Positions 1 to 13,831 of a DNA stretch of 64,000 bases are shown one piece after another (position 1 is the stretch's first letter; each line of letters opens with the position of its first letter). This stretch comes from Monodelphis domestica. Its lineage: Eukaryota > Chordata > Mammalia > Didelphimorphia > Didelphidae. The translations under genes and the position numbers were made by a program. The stretch is taken from assembly GCF_027887165.1 (NCBI RefSeq), contig NC_077229.1, forward strand, positions 204,811,753-204,875,752, in the 5' to 3' direction. The notes beneath the pieces are model-generated. The model was not told the DNA's origin. It searched no databases and saw nothing but the letters and a program-made list of their open reading frames with translations.

Positions 1-335
1 TCCCTGAGATGGTGAGCCATCTGATTGTGCAATAACGTAAAATATTTTCCTTATTAGTAATTTCTTGGAAGAGAACTTGCACAAAATGAAGACAGTGAAA
101 TACTTTGGTCTGTATTCAGATTCTATCAGTTCTCTCTCTGGAGGCAGATGACATTTTTCATCATGAGTTCTTGGGGATTGCCTTAGATCACTGTATTGCT
201 AAAGATAGCAAAGTTATTTAAACTTGTTCATTACTGTTATTGTGTATAATGTTCTGTTTCTGCTCATTTCACTCTGCATCAGTTCATATAGGTCTTTCCA
301 GGTTTTGCTAAAAGGGTCCAAATTAACACACAACT
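1..335 (-). mobile_element. L1 3'-end fragment, antisense
   Basis: The stretch from about 140 to 330 (cores ttttcatcatgag, tctgcatcagttcatatagg) matches, with changes, the antisense L1 copy at 33.4-34.0 kb in this window. It lies in a SYCP2L intron. The left boundary is uncertain. Confidence 0.6.
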
Positions 336-649
336 TCGCAAAAATAATTTGTGTATCAGTTAAGGATGCCCTAGAACATAATGATCCTTTCTCTCTTGAA
401 CCTCACAGAGTACTTTGTCTTGTAGTACTCATATGTATTTAAGTATTTTGTATCAGCTATTTGTGTTTGTCATATTCTAAACTGTGAACTTCAAGAAAAG
501 GATTTTGCGTCTTATCTAAAACTTTTCTCTCTCCCCCAGTTCTCTGCACTTTTTATCCTATAGTGTTAAAATAGGAACAATTTTTCACCTTTCCTTTTAC
601 TGAGAAATGATCATCCTATAACCAGTGTTAAAATGTCTATCCTTTTTTC

Positions 650-1110
650 CTTATTTTTTTCAATTAACAACTCTTACAAGGTCATCACCTGCCCTCTCCC
701 ATTAGGGGGAAAACTTAAACATGTGTTTACAAATTTAGTTATTCAGGCAAAATGAATTTCCATACTGACCATGTCCAAAAAGTATGTCTCATTCTGAATC
801 TCGAGTCCTTCATCTCTATATCAGGAGATGGATGGCAATGTGCCACTGTGTCTCTGTAATCATAGCTGTTTGTGGCATTGATCAGTATTCGTAAGTCTTC
901 CAAAGTTGTTTGTCTTTACTAAGTTGTTTTTATAAATTATTCTCTTGGTTCTGCTTGTTTCACTCTGTATCAGTTCATGAAAATCTTCCCCATTTTCTCT
1001 GAAACTATCTCTTTTGTTATTTCTTATGGCACAATAGTATTCCATTGTTTTCATATATCATGATTTGTTTAGCCATTTCTCAAACTGATGAGTGTCCACC
1101 ATTTAAAAAA
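650..1110 (-). mobile_element. L1 ORF2 C-terminus and 3' region, antisense
   Basis: Read on the minus strand, 1054-860 encodes a decayed L1 ORF2 tail: TMEYYCAIRNNKRDSF followed by a QSETSRTKR stretch, like the MEYY..I.N segment at the end of mammalian L1 ORF2. Sequence to the left is the matching 3' UTR. Old and 5'-truncated. Confidence 0.7.
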
Positions 1111-1129
1111 TATTCCAATGACATGTAAA

Positions 1130-1380
1130 ACAAATTTTAATATTTCTTTTTTTTAAATTTGAACTCCAAATGTTTCTCTTTACTCCCTGCCCTCTTTGAG
1201 AAGACAAGCAATTTGCTATAGGTTACACATGTGCAGCCAATGTAAAATATATTTTTGTATTAGTCCAATCCCTACCACAATCAAAAAGAAAAAATCAGCA
1301 TAATTCAATATCTGTATTCAGACTCCTTCACCATTCTGTATTGATGCCATATGAAAATGAAATACATTGTAATGTCTAGG
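1130..1380 (-). mobile_element. L1 3' UTR fragment, antisense
   Basis: Starts with a T-rich run (a reversed poly-A tail) and carries the L1 3'-UTR-like text also seen near 33.4 and 43.6 kb. It abuts the L1 at 650-1110, so it is either a separate insertion or a rearranged piece of it. Confidence 0.45.
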
Positions 1381-1533
1381 GGAAGCAAGCAAAAAGGTCA
1401 TCATGATATAAATTACTTATTACCTCAGTTTGACCTTAATTTCATTTTTAATGAAATAAGTATTTTCAGAAAAATTTGTTCTTGTGTTTTTTGAGAATAT
1501 ACATGTATTATAGAAATGGTCTTTATTTTTCAG

Positions 1534-1626
1534 CTGAAAAAACCACATGATGAAAACCTGGAGGAATTTTGGATTGATTTTAATATAGAAAGCAAGAGCA
1601 TAACTTTCTATATAGATAATACTGAG
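1534..1626 (+). CDS. SYCP2L: SYCP2L exon 1 of window
   Basis: Encodes 31 residues beginning LKKPHDENLEEFWIDF and ending YIDNTE. It corresponds to the human KPADEKLEKFWIDFNLGS segment (from memory), in the beta-rich Spt16M-like (PH-type) domain that follows the ARM-like repeats. Acceptor is tttatttttcag, donor gag|gtaaag; phase 0 at both ends. Earlier exons lie upstream of the window. Confidence 0.93.
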
Positions 1627-4600
1627 GTAAAGATTTTTGAACTCCATCTATTTAGAACCAAATGCTTCCAGTTAATTTGGGTGAAAGTACATGTACATGT
1701 TTCCTTTATTTTTCTTAAGGGTCTCCTGTGGGATTCAGTAAGACTTCTAAAAGAAGCAATTGGAGGTTTCTATGTAAGAGGTAATAACTCAATCATAAAC
1801 ATGTCTTGAAGGAGATACTGAGTGCCTTGTTTACAGCCCCCATAAACCACTTCTCTCCTCTGAAGCTAATGGGAAATTGGAGGACCAATCATTATCACCC
1901 ACAGAATCTGTACACAGCTTTTTAGACATTACCATGATTGCCATTATGAGAAATCGGATAAATTAGCCTGTACTTTAGCCCTAGAATTTGTTACAATCAA
2001 TGTGCAGCTACTATAGGTGTTTATCTTTTCTACTATGGATTCTTGTTTTCCTTAAGGTCCAAGAGAGATGACAGACCAACTGTTGACTGTCGAAATAGCA
2101 CTAGACCAAGAATTAGATCTAGGTTCTAATACCTGTTTCAGTACTGTCTAGCATACCTATTCTATGTTTCCTCATCTAGAGTCAGGAAGGCTTGAGTTCA
2201 TAGCCAGCCTCAATCACTTATAGCTGTGTGACCCTGAGCAAATCCTTTAACCAAAAAGAAATAATTCTCTCATTGGGAATCTCCTGTATCTATTGCATCA
2301 CAAGTCCAGTCCATGGGGGAAAACAAAACAAAACAAAAAAACAGATGAGTTTTTATGTGTGTTCCATCAATGTGGAAAATGTACTTTGATTAAAAATAGG
2401 TGTTCAAAATTGGTACCCTCCCCCCGACAGAGGTGATAGACTATTAAGAACAAGACACTCCTTTCCTTCCTTATTTTCTGTTGTTTTCTAAGCCAGAAAA
2501 GCTACAAGGCAGTTGAGGTTAAGCAGCTTGCCAAGGGTCACACAGTTAAGGAAGTACCTGAGGACAGTTTGAATCCAGGTCCTTCCAACTTCCAGAACCT
2601 GATGCCTTATCCACTCTGCTACCTACCTGCCCTATGAGATACTTTCCCATATATGCCCAATATGGAAATTTGTTTTTCTTAAATCTCTTGTAATCAATAA
2701 ATATACTTCTTTCTTTTTTTTTTCAGATGAAGATGGAAAGAAAAAAGTTTAGTGGTTAAATTTTTTTTTAAATAGACAAATCAAATGAACACAGAGAACA
2801 TAGGTGAAATTTGAGATCTCCTAATCAGGGCACTTGTAGAATAATTGCCAATTTTTTAGACTGGAATGGGGCCCTTAGGGGCCTTCTAGTCCAACCTCTT
2901 CATTTTACAGTGAGGAAATTTAATCCTTGTGAGATTGAAGGACTTGCCCAAGGTTCTTGGACTTCAAACCCACTATACCTAATATTAGAATTCTATTCAG
3001 AGTAGGAAGAAACAGTTACTAGGTCTTTCAAAAGCTGCTATTCTTTTGGGGTCATTGGTTGACTGAGGCAGAATTGGTGCCAGTGATAGTTGGGTCTTCC
3101 AAGTTGATTCCCTTCTGACCTCACCTGAGCAACCTGAGCTGGAGAGGGAATCTCAAAAGAAAATAGGAAGGTAGCAAAGATACAGTACACAATTTTTTCC
3201 TTAGTTTTGGAGGATTTGATTAATATTTGTTTAATGCCTACAAGAAACTGTTGCCTATCTAGCAATTTATAGAACCATAAAGCCTCAATTTCCACTCCTC
3301 TGCAATCAAGTAGCTCATAGATCACCTGATATTTAGTTTTAAAAAGGTCATTTTTTTAGTCAGAGACTGACAGACTACTTTGTTATGATGTCATAAAAAG
3401 GTGGGGGAGGGTTTCAATGATCTTTTCCAGTCAAAAGACAGACCACATGCTAAAGGTCAACTTTTAAAAATATCCCACCCTCCCCATATCAAATTTAGTG
3501 TCAGGTCTATGCAAGTACTTACCGTAGAAAATTTGGATAGGTAGCAATAATGAGCAAACATTCTAATTTGGCAACCTGAATTTACACAAAGAGTAAAGCA
3601 AATCTTGAAGTATACATGCTCTAAAATGTGTCCTCTTTTTCTTTTGATAGAAGCTGAAAAAAAGAAGGTACTTATCATATACCTGAAGAAATCTCTTCTT
3701 TTCAATAACAAAGAAGTGAAGAAAATAGAAATGCATTTTGATTTACAATCCAACATACTAAAGACTTGCATGAAAGTTTTTGGAAAAGACAAATACCTGG
3801 CAAGTTCATTTATTTTTAGGTTTTTCTCACTTAAAAACATTTCAGTATTCATGATTCTGCAAAGTTCTTGTCTGGCATTAAAATCTGTCTTCGTTGATAT
3901 AAATGATAGAAAGGTTGAGATCTTTGGAAGTGGTGGCAATTTTGTTTACTCCTGGATAAATCTTGACTTTGAAATACAATATCACAAGTTATGTGGAGTC
4001 ACTTCCCTGTTCCTCTTCCCACAAATTCAATTTTTCTCATTTCATGTTGAATACTAAGGATTGGCCTGCTTGCTTAGTTAGTCATTACCACTATTTGTTT
4101 CTATGAACTTCATTACTCTCCAGATATTCCATAGAAAAGAATCTAGATTTTGAACTTAATCCTTATTCTGAAATGAATACATAGTTTAGATTTTTTATAT
4201 TTATAAGTCCTCTGAGGACAAGAGTTACCTTTTTTTTTCCTAACCCTTACCTTCTGTCTTGGAATAGATTTAAATCCAAGACACAATACCTGGAAGATTT
4301 AGGCAACTGGGGTTAAGTGATTTGCCTAAAGCCACACAGCTAGCCCAGATCTGGTCCTCCATATACCATGCTACCTAACTGTCCCTAAGAATTATCTTAC
4401 TTTGTCTTAGGTCCCTAATGCTTAGTATTGTTCCACTCATAACAAATAATAAACAAAGTGAATTTGTTTAACACAACAAATTCTAATGAATTGGCTTTGA
4501 ATTACTTTAAGGCTTTTTATTGCTGGTAAGTCATTTTTCAGACACAACTGACTTCTTGTGACTCCCTTTTGGGTTTTCTTGACAAAGATACAAGAATGAT

Positions 4601-7600
4601 TTGCCATTTTCTTCAGCTCATTTTACAGAAGAGGAAACTAAGGCAAACAGGGTGAAGTGACTTACCCAGGGTCATACAACTAGTAAGTGTTTGAAGGTTT
4701 TCCTGACCCTGAGTCCAGTGGTTTTTCCACTGTACCAGCTAGCTGCTTATGAAACACTTTTGATAGGGCATGTTTGGGATGTTTGGGATGTTTGGGATGG
4801 CTTCCTTCCTCATCCCCTGCCCTGTTGAGTTCTTGAAGCCTTTCTTCAAGGCTCAGCTCAAGTGTCACCACTAGCTTGAAATCTTTTCAGATCCCTCTTT
4901 CCTCAAATTATCTTGTATTTATAAGATGTGTCCCCTATTTTAGAATAAACCCCTTGATGGCAGGAAAATGGCTCATTTTTGGTTTTGTATGCCCAGTGCC
5001 TGGCATGGTCCCTTGCATTTAATCAAGAAGCATTTATGAGCACCTACTATGTACCAGGGACTATGTGCTAAATGCTCAGGATTAAAAAAAAAGCAAGACA
5101 GACGCTGCCTTCAAGAAGCTTACAATGTAATGCTGGTGGAGGAGAGAATAAATAAATACAATAAACAAACTATAAAGGTTATATAGAAAACAAGAGAGAA
5201 GACACTAGAACTTAGAAATAATGGTAGACTTTTGATAAATATTTGTTAAATAGATATGATAAACTTCTCAAGAAACTTATATCATGGAAGAAAGGAAAGG
5301 TTCACAGAAATCTGGGGGTAAATGGAGAGCAGAATGTATAGAAGTACAGACAAAATATGGGAAATTTGAGGTGAAAGAATACTTTTGTTAGGGGAGGTCA
5401 GATAACTATAATTGGTAAACTAATGTTAATATAACACTTTAAGTTTGCAAAGGACTTTCTTCACAAGTAGACAGTCCATCTATTTCATAGGTAAGGAAAC
5501 CGAGGCTCAGGTTAAGCAAATGGATTGACTAATGATCATACAGATACAAAGGGGCAGCTAGGTGGCACAGTGGACAGAGTGCAAAGTTCAGAGTCAAGAA
5601 GAGTTACATTTAAATCTTCTCAGACACTAGCTGTGTGACCCTGAGCAAATCACTTAAGTTTGTTCAGCCTCAGTTTCCTCATTTGTAAAATGGGGATAAT
5701 AATAACATTGACTTACCAGGAAAGTTGTGAAGATCAAATGAGTTCTAATATGTGCAGTGCTTTGCAAAGTTTAAAGAGCTATGTAAATGCTATTATTGCT
5801 ATTCTTTCTGAAGGTTTCCAGACTCTGGAACCTGGAAATCATATCTTCATCTTGATCTATTCTTCCTTTACCATTTTCTGGCTAGACCTAGAAATGAGAT
5901 GTTTGGAATTTGGACTATGTGGGAAGCCATCACCCCTGCTATCTGACAGAGTTACAGTCTGGGGAAATGGGGACTGTAAGGCAGCCCCCAGAAAATGAGG
6001 CCCTTCTCGATCCCCCTCTGTGACTTCTCTCACTAATGGATGATTATTGTTCTCTTTCCAATACAAAAGAAATTATATGAGCAAAGACTTATAGAATAAA
6101 CATATATCCCACCTAAATCCCCCCATATTATTACCCTAAAAGACTACATTCACAGAATTAAAACCTAAAGATCACTACCCATTACCCCCCTCCTTTCCCT
6201 CTCCACAGAGTTACATTACTCCCATTACAAGCCAGGCAAGCCAAGAACATCACCTTCAAGCCCAGGTCAACAGGACATATTTCGCTGGTTTATGTTACAA
6301 TAGCCAGAGCAACATTCCCAAGTACCCACATGAAACACAAGAAAAATGTGACTTGGAAATTGAGGAAAACCCCAAATCTGGTCTGACTGTGATTGATTGT
6401 GAAAGCTGGCCAAAAGTAACAATGACCCTTCTAATTGGTCAACTCCTAGGTCAGGGAGAACTAACCTCTAGATCACCCTGTTTATTTCATTCATCTATAA
6501 CAACAATGTTTTGTTGACTATTTCCTTTGGCTATACATCTGTTGTTAAGTTCTATGGAAACATATATGTAAAAAATTATGTGCCAAAGAACTATATACTC
6601 ACTAAGCCTATATAATAAATGAACCTCCATGTCATGCAAAACACTATGTGATTCCTACGCATGTGGGACTGAACATTATTCAACTGGAATCATCACACCT
6701 GGACAGATTAAGTCTGGACCCTTAGAGAGACCACTGGATGGATCTCAAAAGGACTAGGAAAAGGAAGGAAGCCTGAAATGGAAGAAGGCTATTGAGTGGA
6801 GTGAGGTGCCAAAGGTAGTTTTCCCTACTCTTCAGTCTTGTGTGACTTGGAGTGGCTACTCCCTTTATGCTGTTTAGTATTTCTCTTACAAAAGAGAGTA
6901 GGGTAAAGAGAACTACTTTAAAAAAATAACTGGTTTTTGTTTGGTTTTTAGTCAAACCCTGATGAAACAAAAAAGGAAGAACCACCAGAAATGTCTGAGA
7001 GTTTTGAGGAAGAAGACACAGTAGAGATTCTCTCCTGCCATGAGGAAGAATCAGGTATATATGGAAATTAGAAGATAATCATATTACAAATTCACTAACA
7101 TAATAAATGAGATGATCTTCAAGGACAGTAGGATGTTTTAGATTTTACTCCTAATCATTTACTCCTTAATCATTTACTAAACTCCCTCCATGATCATAAC
7201 TAGATTCAGAATTCTCATAATACTAATCAACTTTTCAGAAATGTTTTAAGTTATTGATCTTCCAAAATTCATTAATTAGTCAATAATCTGAAATTCATGC
7301 ATTTTTTTTCTTGGAAATATAACTGTTGCAATGGGAGTTTGGAAGCAGAGGGAGCTCTTGATAAACAAGTTTCAGTATGAGGGATGAACCCCTTACTCCC
7401 TATTTGCTAATTCAAATAAGAAGTGATATTTGAAAATCTAGGATTGACAATGTGAGGAGGTGGAAAAGGCACAAAATTTGGAAGCAATGGACATGAAAAT
7501 GGATTTTGCTCCTCCATTTAATTATCTGGATGACTTTGCATGCAGTTTTTTTTTCTGGTCTGGCCTCAATTTCCTAATATATAAAAGGGATGGGTTGGAC

Positions 7601-10600
7601 CAGATAATCTCTGAGGATAGGTCCAGCTCTAGATAATCTACAATCATTAATTCTCCTTTTCCCTACCTCCAACTCTATTTTCCCTTAGCCATAGGAGGAT
7701 TAGCTATATTTTAAGGATCCCTGATTTCACTGATGTAAGGAATATATGTCCTGATTCTATATGCCACTCTTTAATAGACAGTCTCTGTGGATTGTTTTTA
7801 TCAAAGAAAAAAATGTTCTCACCTAGTGCCCACTGTCCTGGTAATAAATTTTTGTGAATATTGAGCTCTGAAAATCAAAAAAGCTAAATATCATGGTAGG
7901 TTGATAGGCATAAAGTGTTACTGCTCCCAGGAATATTTGTGTTTTGATGATTTATCTTTATTTTAATCAAATGTTTATTAATGTCCTCCAAAAAACGCAG
8001 TCATTTCCTGACCTCCCTATCTCCAATAGAACTCTTCCTTTTAATGTAGTAGAGTTAGGCAAAGCAGAATAATACAGTGGTCAAGTATGACAATCAGTGG
8101 CATGTCTCATATCTATAGTCCACCCTCACTACTCTGCCTTCTTTGAAGGCACATTTATCAGAGATGCTTAAAAAATTTTAAAAACAAAGTTGTGAGCATT
8201 TTAACCTGAGACTGTTTTTTTCCCATTTTATGCTTAATTTTGTTGTTGCAGGATATTAAAAAATTCTGGGGTTTTTTTTTTTTCAGGAAAGAGGGGTTAC
8301 TCAAAAGCCCCTGTACTTAACACCCCGCCCCACTCCAATTCCTGCATGGGACAGAGGAGAAGATAGTGAATGCTCCTCCAGTCTTAGCTGTGTAGGTGCA
8401 ATTACTCCTCAGAACAGTTTTGTGTCAAATTCCATGTTTTCACATAGATAACTTAAAATTTAGCATCCTTAGGCACTTGTATTTAAAATTCTACATTTAG
8501 TTTCTTAGTTTTAAGTCTTTGACACAGGACTAGGTTATTATCTCTTACCAGAAGGTGGCACTGACCTCATGTTCTCCTACCATGCTTCAGTACAGAAGCA
8601 TCAGAAGAATCCTTCAAAAGCAAGTCTCTAGGGAAACAAAGTAGAAATAAATGAAAAATTGTTGTGATGCAAAATTGTTCTTTGGTGCTCCCCACTGAAT
8701 TTAGAGGGTAGGACCTGAGTTCAAAACTCATCTTTGACACTTGCTAGTCATGTGATTTTGGACAAGTGCAACAAGTCAAGTTAACAAACATTTAATAAGC
8801 ACTTCCCATGTGCTAAGCATTGTGCTAAATGCTGGGGATACAAATATAAGGGAAAAGGAGCTTATGTTCCAATGAGAGGAGTCAAAGGGAAGGGGAATGG
8901 TAGGTACCCATGCAGGGAGATGAGAGTGAAAGCTGGAGAGAGAGAAGCAGAGTCCAGAGGGGAAGAAAGGGTGTCTGGTCTAAGCCTCATTTCAAAATGG
9001 AAGTTCTGGGAGAAACCATTGAGAGGAGACAACAGAAGCAGAAGGACCTTCCAGAGTAAAAAAACAATTGAGATATAGTGGTGTCCAGGAGACCTTTCTG
9101 GTCCTCAATTTCCTCATTTGTAAAATAAGGGGATTGAGTGAGCCTGGAATTCCTTCTAGTTCTAAATGTATGATCTCATGATTAATGAATTTATTTGTAT
9201 GAGATATAAATTAGAAGGAAATAACTCTCCCAGTAATACTTTAACAAGGGACAAAATTTCAAACCAAAGGAGTGAATGATATATCTTCAGATATCATCAA
9301 CCAGTTGAGAGAATTTTTTTGGACTAGGGTATACCTAAAATCATACTATATATGTAGCCGAATATTTGAAGCATCTTTTGATGCCAGTAGTCTAAAACTA
9401 AAAGATGACTGTTTCTAAAAAAGCTATTTACTTTTCCCTCAAATATTTTCCAAAGCACAAGAACCAGTGTGCCAGGAAGAATCTGTGAATGGTGCTAAAA
9501 CTGATTCTCTTTATGAATCTTCTCAATTAGTTGAAAAGTCTGCAACAACAGTAAGTATGGAAGCTTTAGATATTCATTACCTGAAGTCTGTGTACTATTA
9601 GTCTGTTAAAAATGGGATTTGAATGGAAATTCTTAACCTGGGCTTTGCGCATAGATTTCAGGGAGGTCTCTGGATTTGGATGGGAAAAATTCTATCTTTA
9701 TTTTCATCATACTTTAACTGAAATTTAGTATTTTCTTCAAGTATTTAAAATTATTATTCTAAGAAAAAGGGTCTGTAGGTTTTAACAGAATGCCAGAGAT
9801 GGGGGGGGGGGGGGGATAGTGAGACAAATAAAATTAATCGCTGTGTTAGAGGGTGAAGATTGTGATAGATTTCCTTTCTTTTGGAATGAAATCTTTTAAA
9901 AATTAAATTAAAAAAAGTTAATGAGCATTTCTCTCTCTCCTACCCCTACCTCCAATGAAAAAAAAAAAAGAAAAACAAAAGCCTTATAACAAATATATGT
10001 AGTCAAGCAAAACAAACTCTCTTGTTGGCTAGGTGCAAAACTGCATGTTTCATTCTATATATTAAGTCCTTTACCTTTCTGTCAAGAGGTAGGCAACATT
10101 CTTCATCATTCGTCCTCTGGAATCATAGTTTGTCATTTCATTGAGTTCTTGTCTTTCATATTTCTTTGTTTTTACATTGTAAAAACATTGTATTTATGGT
10201 ATAAATAGTCCTTCTATTCTAATAGTCCTGCTCCTTCACTCTGCATCAATACATGCAAGTCTTTCCAAATTTTTCTGCAAATGTCCCTTTTATCATTTCT
10301 TAAGGCATACTAGTAAACAATTCCATGAGACTGCCCCTTTAATGCTATTTGGATACTCATTTCCAGAGCAGCAATCATTTTTATCAGTAGCTGATTTTAT
10401 CAAGCTGAAAGCAGAGATTACATACTTATAAAACTTTAAGCTTTCGCATTAGGAAAGCTAGCTAATATATTGTATAACAGCAGAATTAGAATACAGAGAA
10501 GATCTCAATAGACAAGAAAAATGAACCACATGTAAGAGGATGAAATGTAATAGGGACAAATGTGGAATTTTGCAGTAAAATGTAAAAAAGTTTAAAATAA

Positions 10601-13600
10601 GGACTTACATATATGCCCACAGGCAGGGCAGCTAGGTGAAGCAATGGATAGACTGTTGGGCCTTGGGATCAGGAAGACTCAACTTCCTGAATTCAAATCT
10701 GACCTCATACATACTAACTGTGTGACCTTGGGCTAGTCACTTAACCCTGTGTGCCTCTGTTTTTTCATTTGTAAAATGAGCTAGAAAAGGAAATGGCAAT
10801 TCAAATGGGGTCATGAAGAGTCAGATGCAACTGAAAAATGACTTAACCACAACAAGAATATGTCTATATTAATAATGTGAAAAAATAAAATTTGATTCAC
10901 GTTTACCTGGTAGTCAACAGTGTGACATAGCAGTTGTAAAAGCTCATTTAATCTTAAAAGTCATTTATATAAATAGAGTTTCCACCATATGAGAAGCTGC
11001 AGTTCTGTTACATTTTTTCCTGGTCAGACTATATTTAGAACATTATATCCAGAGTTTTTATGTCATTTCAAGAGGGACATTGATATGCTCATTAATGATA
11101 TCCTCAAGTTATATGCTTGATATAGTTGGAGGGTAACCAGAATAATAGGGGGCTTTGAAACCATGCCATATGGGCATTAGTTGAAGAAGCTAGGAATTGT
11201 TTGCCCTGGAGAGGAAGAAAGCTTAGGGGTTGTGCAACAATTGTCTTAAAGATTTGAAGACAATTTGAAGATTTGAAGACAATTTGAAGATTTGAAGAGC
11301 TGTCATGTGAAAGAAGAATTAAACTTGTTTGAAGAGAGAGCAGAACTAGGGAAAGGGATACAAGTTAGGCTGATTTTTTTTTTCAAAAAGAGGAGTTGGA
11401 CATTTCTAAGAATGGAAGGAGCTACTTCATGAAGCAATGTAGTTCCCTTCCTTCATCAGAAATGGTCATTCAAAGGGTGGATTGATATTTGAGATAATAG
11501 AAGATTTATGCTTCAAGAAGACACTGGGCAAGACCTCTGACATTCCTTACAGCTCTAGAATTCTGAGAATGTCTGTATTGGGAAATGTCTTCTGAAAGAG
11601 ACAAGTAAGAACATTGATTTCTTTCCTAACATTACAGGTTTTTGCATCCAAAAATGCTACCTTGGTCAATTGCAGATGATGTTAGCATAGATTAATGGAA
11701 TAGTACTGAACTTTAATTCAGCAGGACCTGAGTTAGAGCCCTAGCTGCAATGTGGATGGGTATGTGACTGTGGGCACCTCATTTAACTTCCTGAGATGCA
11801 GTTTTTTAATCTGTAAAATTAAGATCAGTAATCAACATGGGGCAGCTAGGCAGTTCAGTGAATAAGAGAGCCAGTCCTGGGGAAGGGGGAGGGTTTGGGT
11901 TCAAATGTAGCCTCAGGCAATTCCTAGCCATGAGACCCAGTCACCTACCCCTTACCATTTTTCTTCCTTGGAAACCTGTACTTAATATCTATTCTAAGAT
12001 AGGAGGAGGTAAGGTGTTTTTTTTTTTAATCAATCAATATTTATTAACTACTATCTGGTAGACACTGATAGCTGTTGGCTAATAATACATATACTACCTA
12101 TCAGGAATATTTTGTAGGGAAATAACTTTGTAAATCTTAAAGCACTATAGCAACATGAGTAGGTTTAATTGACTTCCTAAAGCATTCCCTTATGCATATC
12201 AAGATCATAGGAAATTCCTTCATAGATAAAATCATAAGCTAAGTCTGTTTAGCATTTCTTTGATTATCAGCATCAAGTAAATAAAAGAGAGAAATGTGAA
12301 CTCACCATTGTCATAGATGTCCTTCCCAATGCAGTTTCCAAATAGAAGATGGTTTCCCAATAGTTGGTGAGGTTGTCCAGATGTTCCTATTTGTGAATAA
12401 CATTGTGTTGATTGTATCAAACCTCAGAGTACCACAGTGTCTCCTCAATAAAATAAATTTCTTGGGGCCTGTTCAAAGGAAATTAATGAATAAAGCACAG
12501 ACTACATCCTCCAAATTAAGCAGTTTCATTTATAAGATGGATTGGTGCTGTGGTCCAAAGACAGGATTTGTATCAATCCTCCTCCATTGCCTAACAGTAA
12601 GTGTTAATAAGTAATTTCTGTCTCAAATTATTTGACTCTACATATATAATTCTTAATGATTTTTTTTTCCACAGAAAAATGTTGTGAATAATACTTCAGC
12701 TAACCTCTTGGATCTGGAAGATCCAAATCAAGGTTAAGTATAATTGTTAACTGTAATTAGTAGGGTTTATGTGGTACATTTAAATGCTTAATTTTTTTAA
12801 AAAATTTTCTCCAAGTAGAAGTAATTGCTTCAAAATGGAACTCTTTAGATGGCCTGAAAGAAATGGATAAAATCCTGGTTCCTAAGTTAAATGAGGAGCC
12901 CAGGTAAGTGATTTCCAAAATACAAATGAAAATGAAAATGACGAATGCTAACAAAATGAATTTTTAAAAATACATTTAAAAATTAAAATGAATTTTTAAA
13001 AAAGCAAACAAATTAATGTGGTGTGGATACAAATACAAAAGAATATAAATCAAGGATACCAAAAGAAAAGAAAGATCTATGCTCTCAGGGAGCTCACATT
13101 CTGATTAGGGGAGGTATGGTTGACCCAAAGGTGTAACTGCAGAGTGAATGTCTAGACCTAGACACTTTGAGGTGCACTGGCACAGCAGATAGTAATGTCT
13201 GAAGATCTAGGGTACATAATGGCCTGGTGACCTGGAGGTTGCAGTGGGATGGTAAAGCCCCATAGTCTGCCATCTTACCAGAAGGATTCTAGTTGCTGAC
13301 TTCCCAGTCACCTAAGTGATATTAGTGTCTATAGTTGGTTTGTCATTGCTAATGTGATGACTATACATATATATATAATAAAATGTCAATGTTTGAGGTT
13401 CCCTTTTTTCTTTTATTAAATGAAAATTCTTTCTTACCTGATAGCTTAAGGAGAATATTCCCCTGTAGCTAGATATCACCATTGGCTTATGATATCATTT
13501 GGGATGAAGAGAGCCTTCTTCTGTATACCTCCTATGGTACCTGAAATTGTACCATTATATTGTTGCCAGGAGTGCCTATAGATATTTATTAGATAGATAA

Positions 13601-13789
13601 TGCATCAATCCTCTAAATGCAAGGAATCGTGTGAATGTGCTTTACCAAATAATCCAGCATGGCCTGAGAGACTGGGGCACAAGGCTGGTGAGTAAAAAAA
13701 ATTAGTTTAGACTATATATATATATATTTTTAATATATATAGTATATTTATTATATATATATTTTATATATACACACATATATACATAC

Positions 13790-13831
<42 letters not shown>

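Noticed and set aside
1774-1780. Upstream donor gtaaga as the end of exon 2
   Set aside because: Breaks the frame into exon 3 and shortens the alignment to the human spacing.
5857-6066. 69-codon minus-strand frame and the overlapping plus-strand frame
   Set aside because: No homology and no splice context; overlaps SINE and LTR-like sequence.
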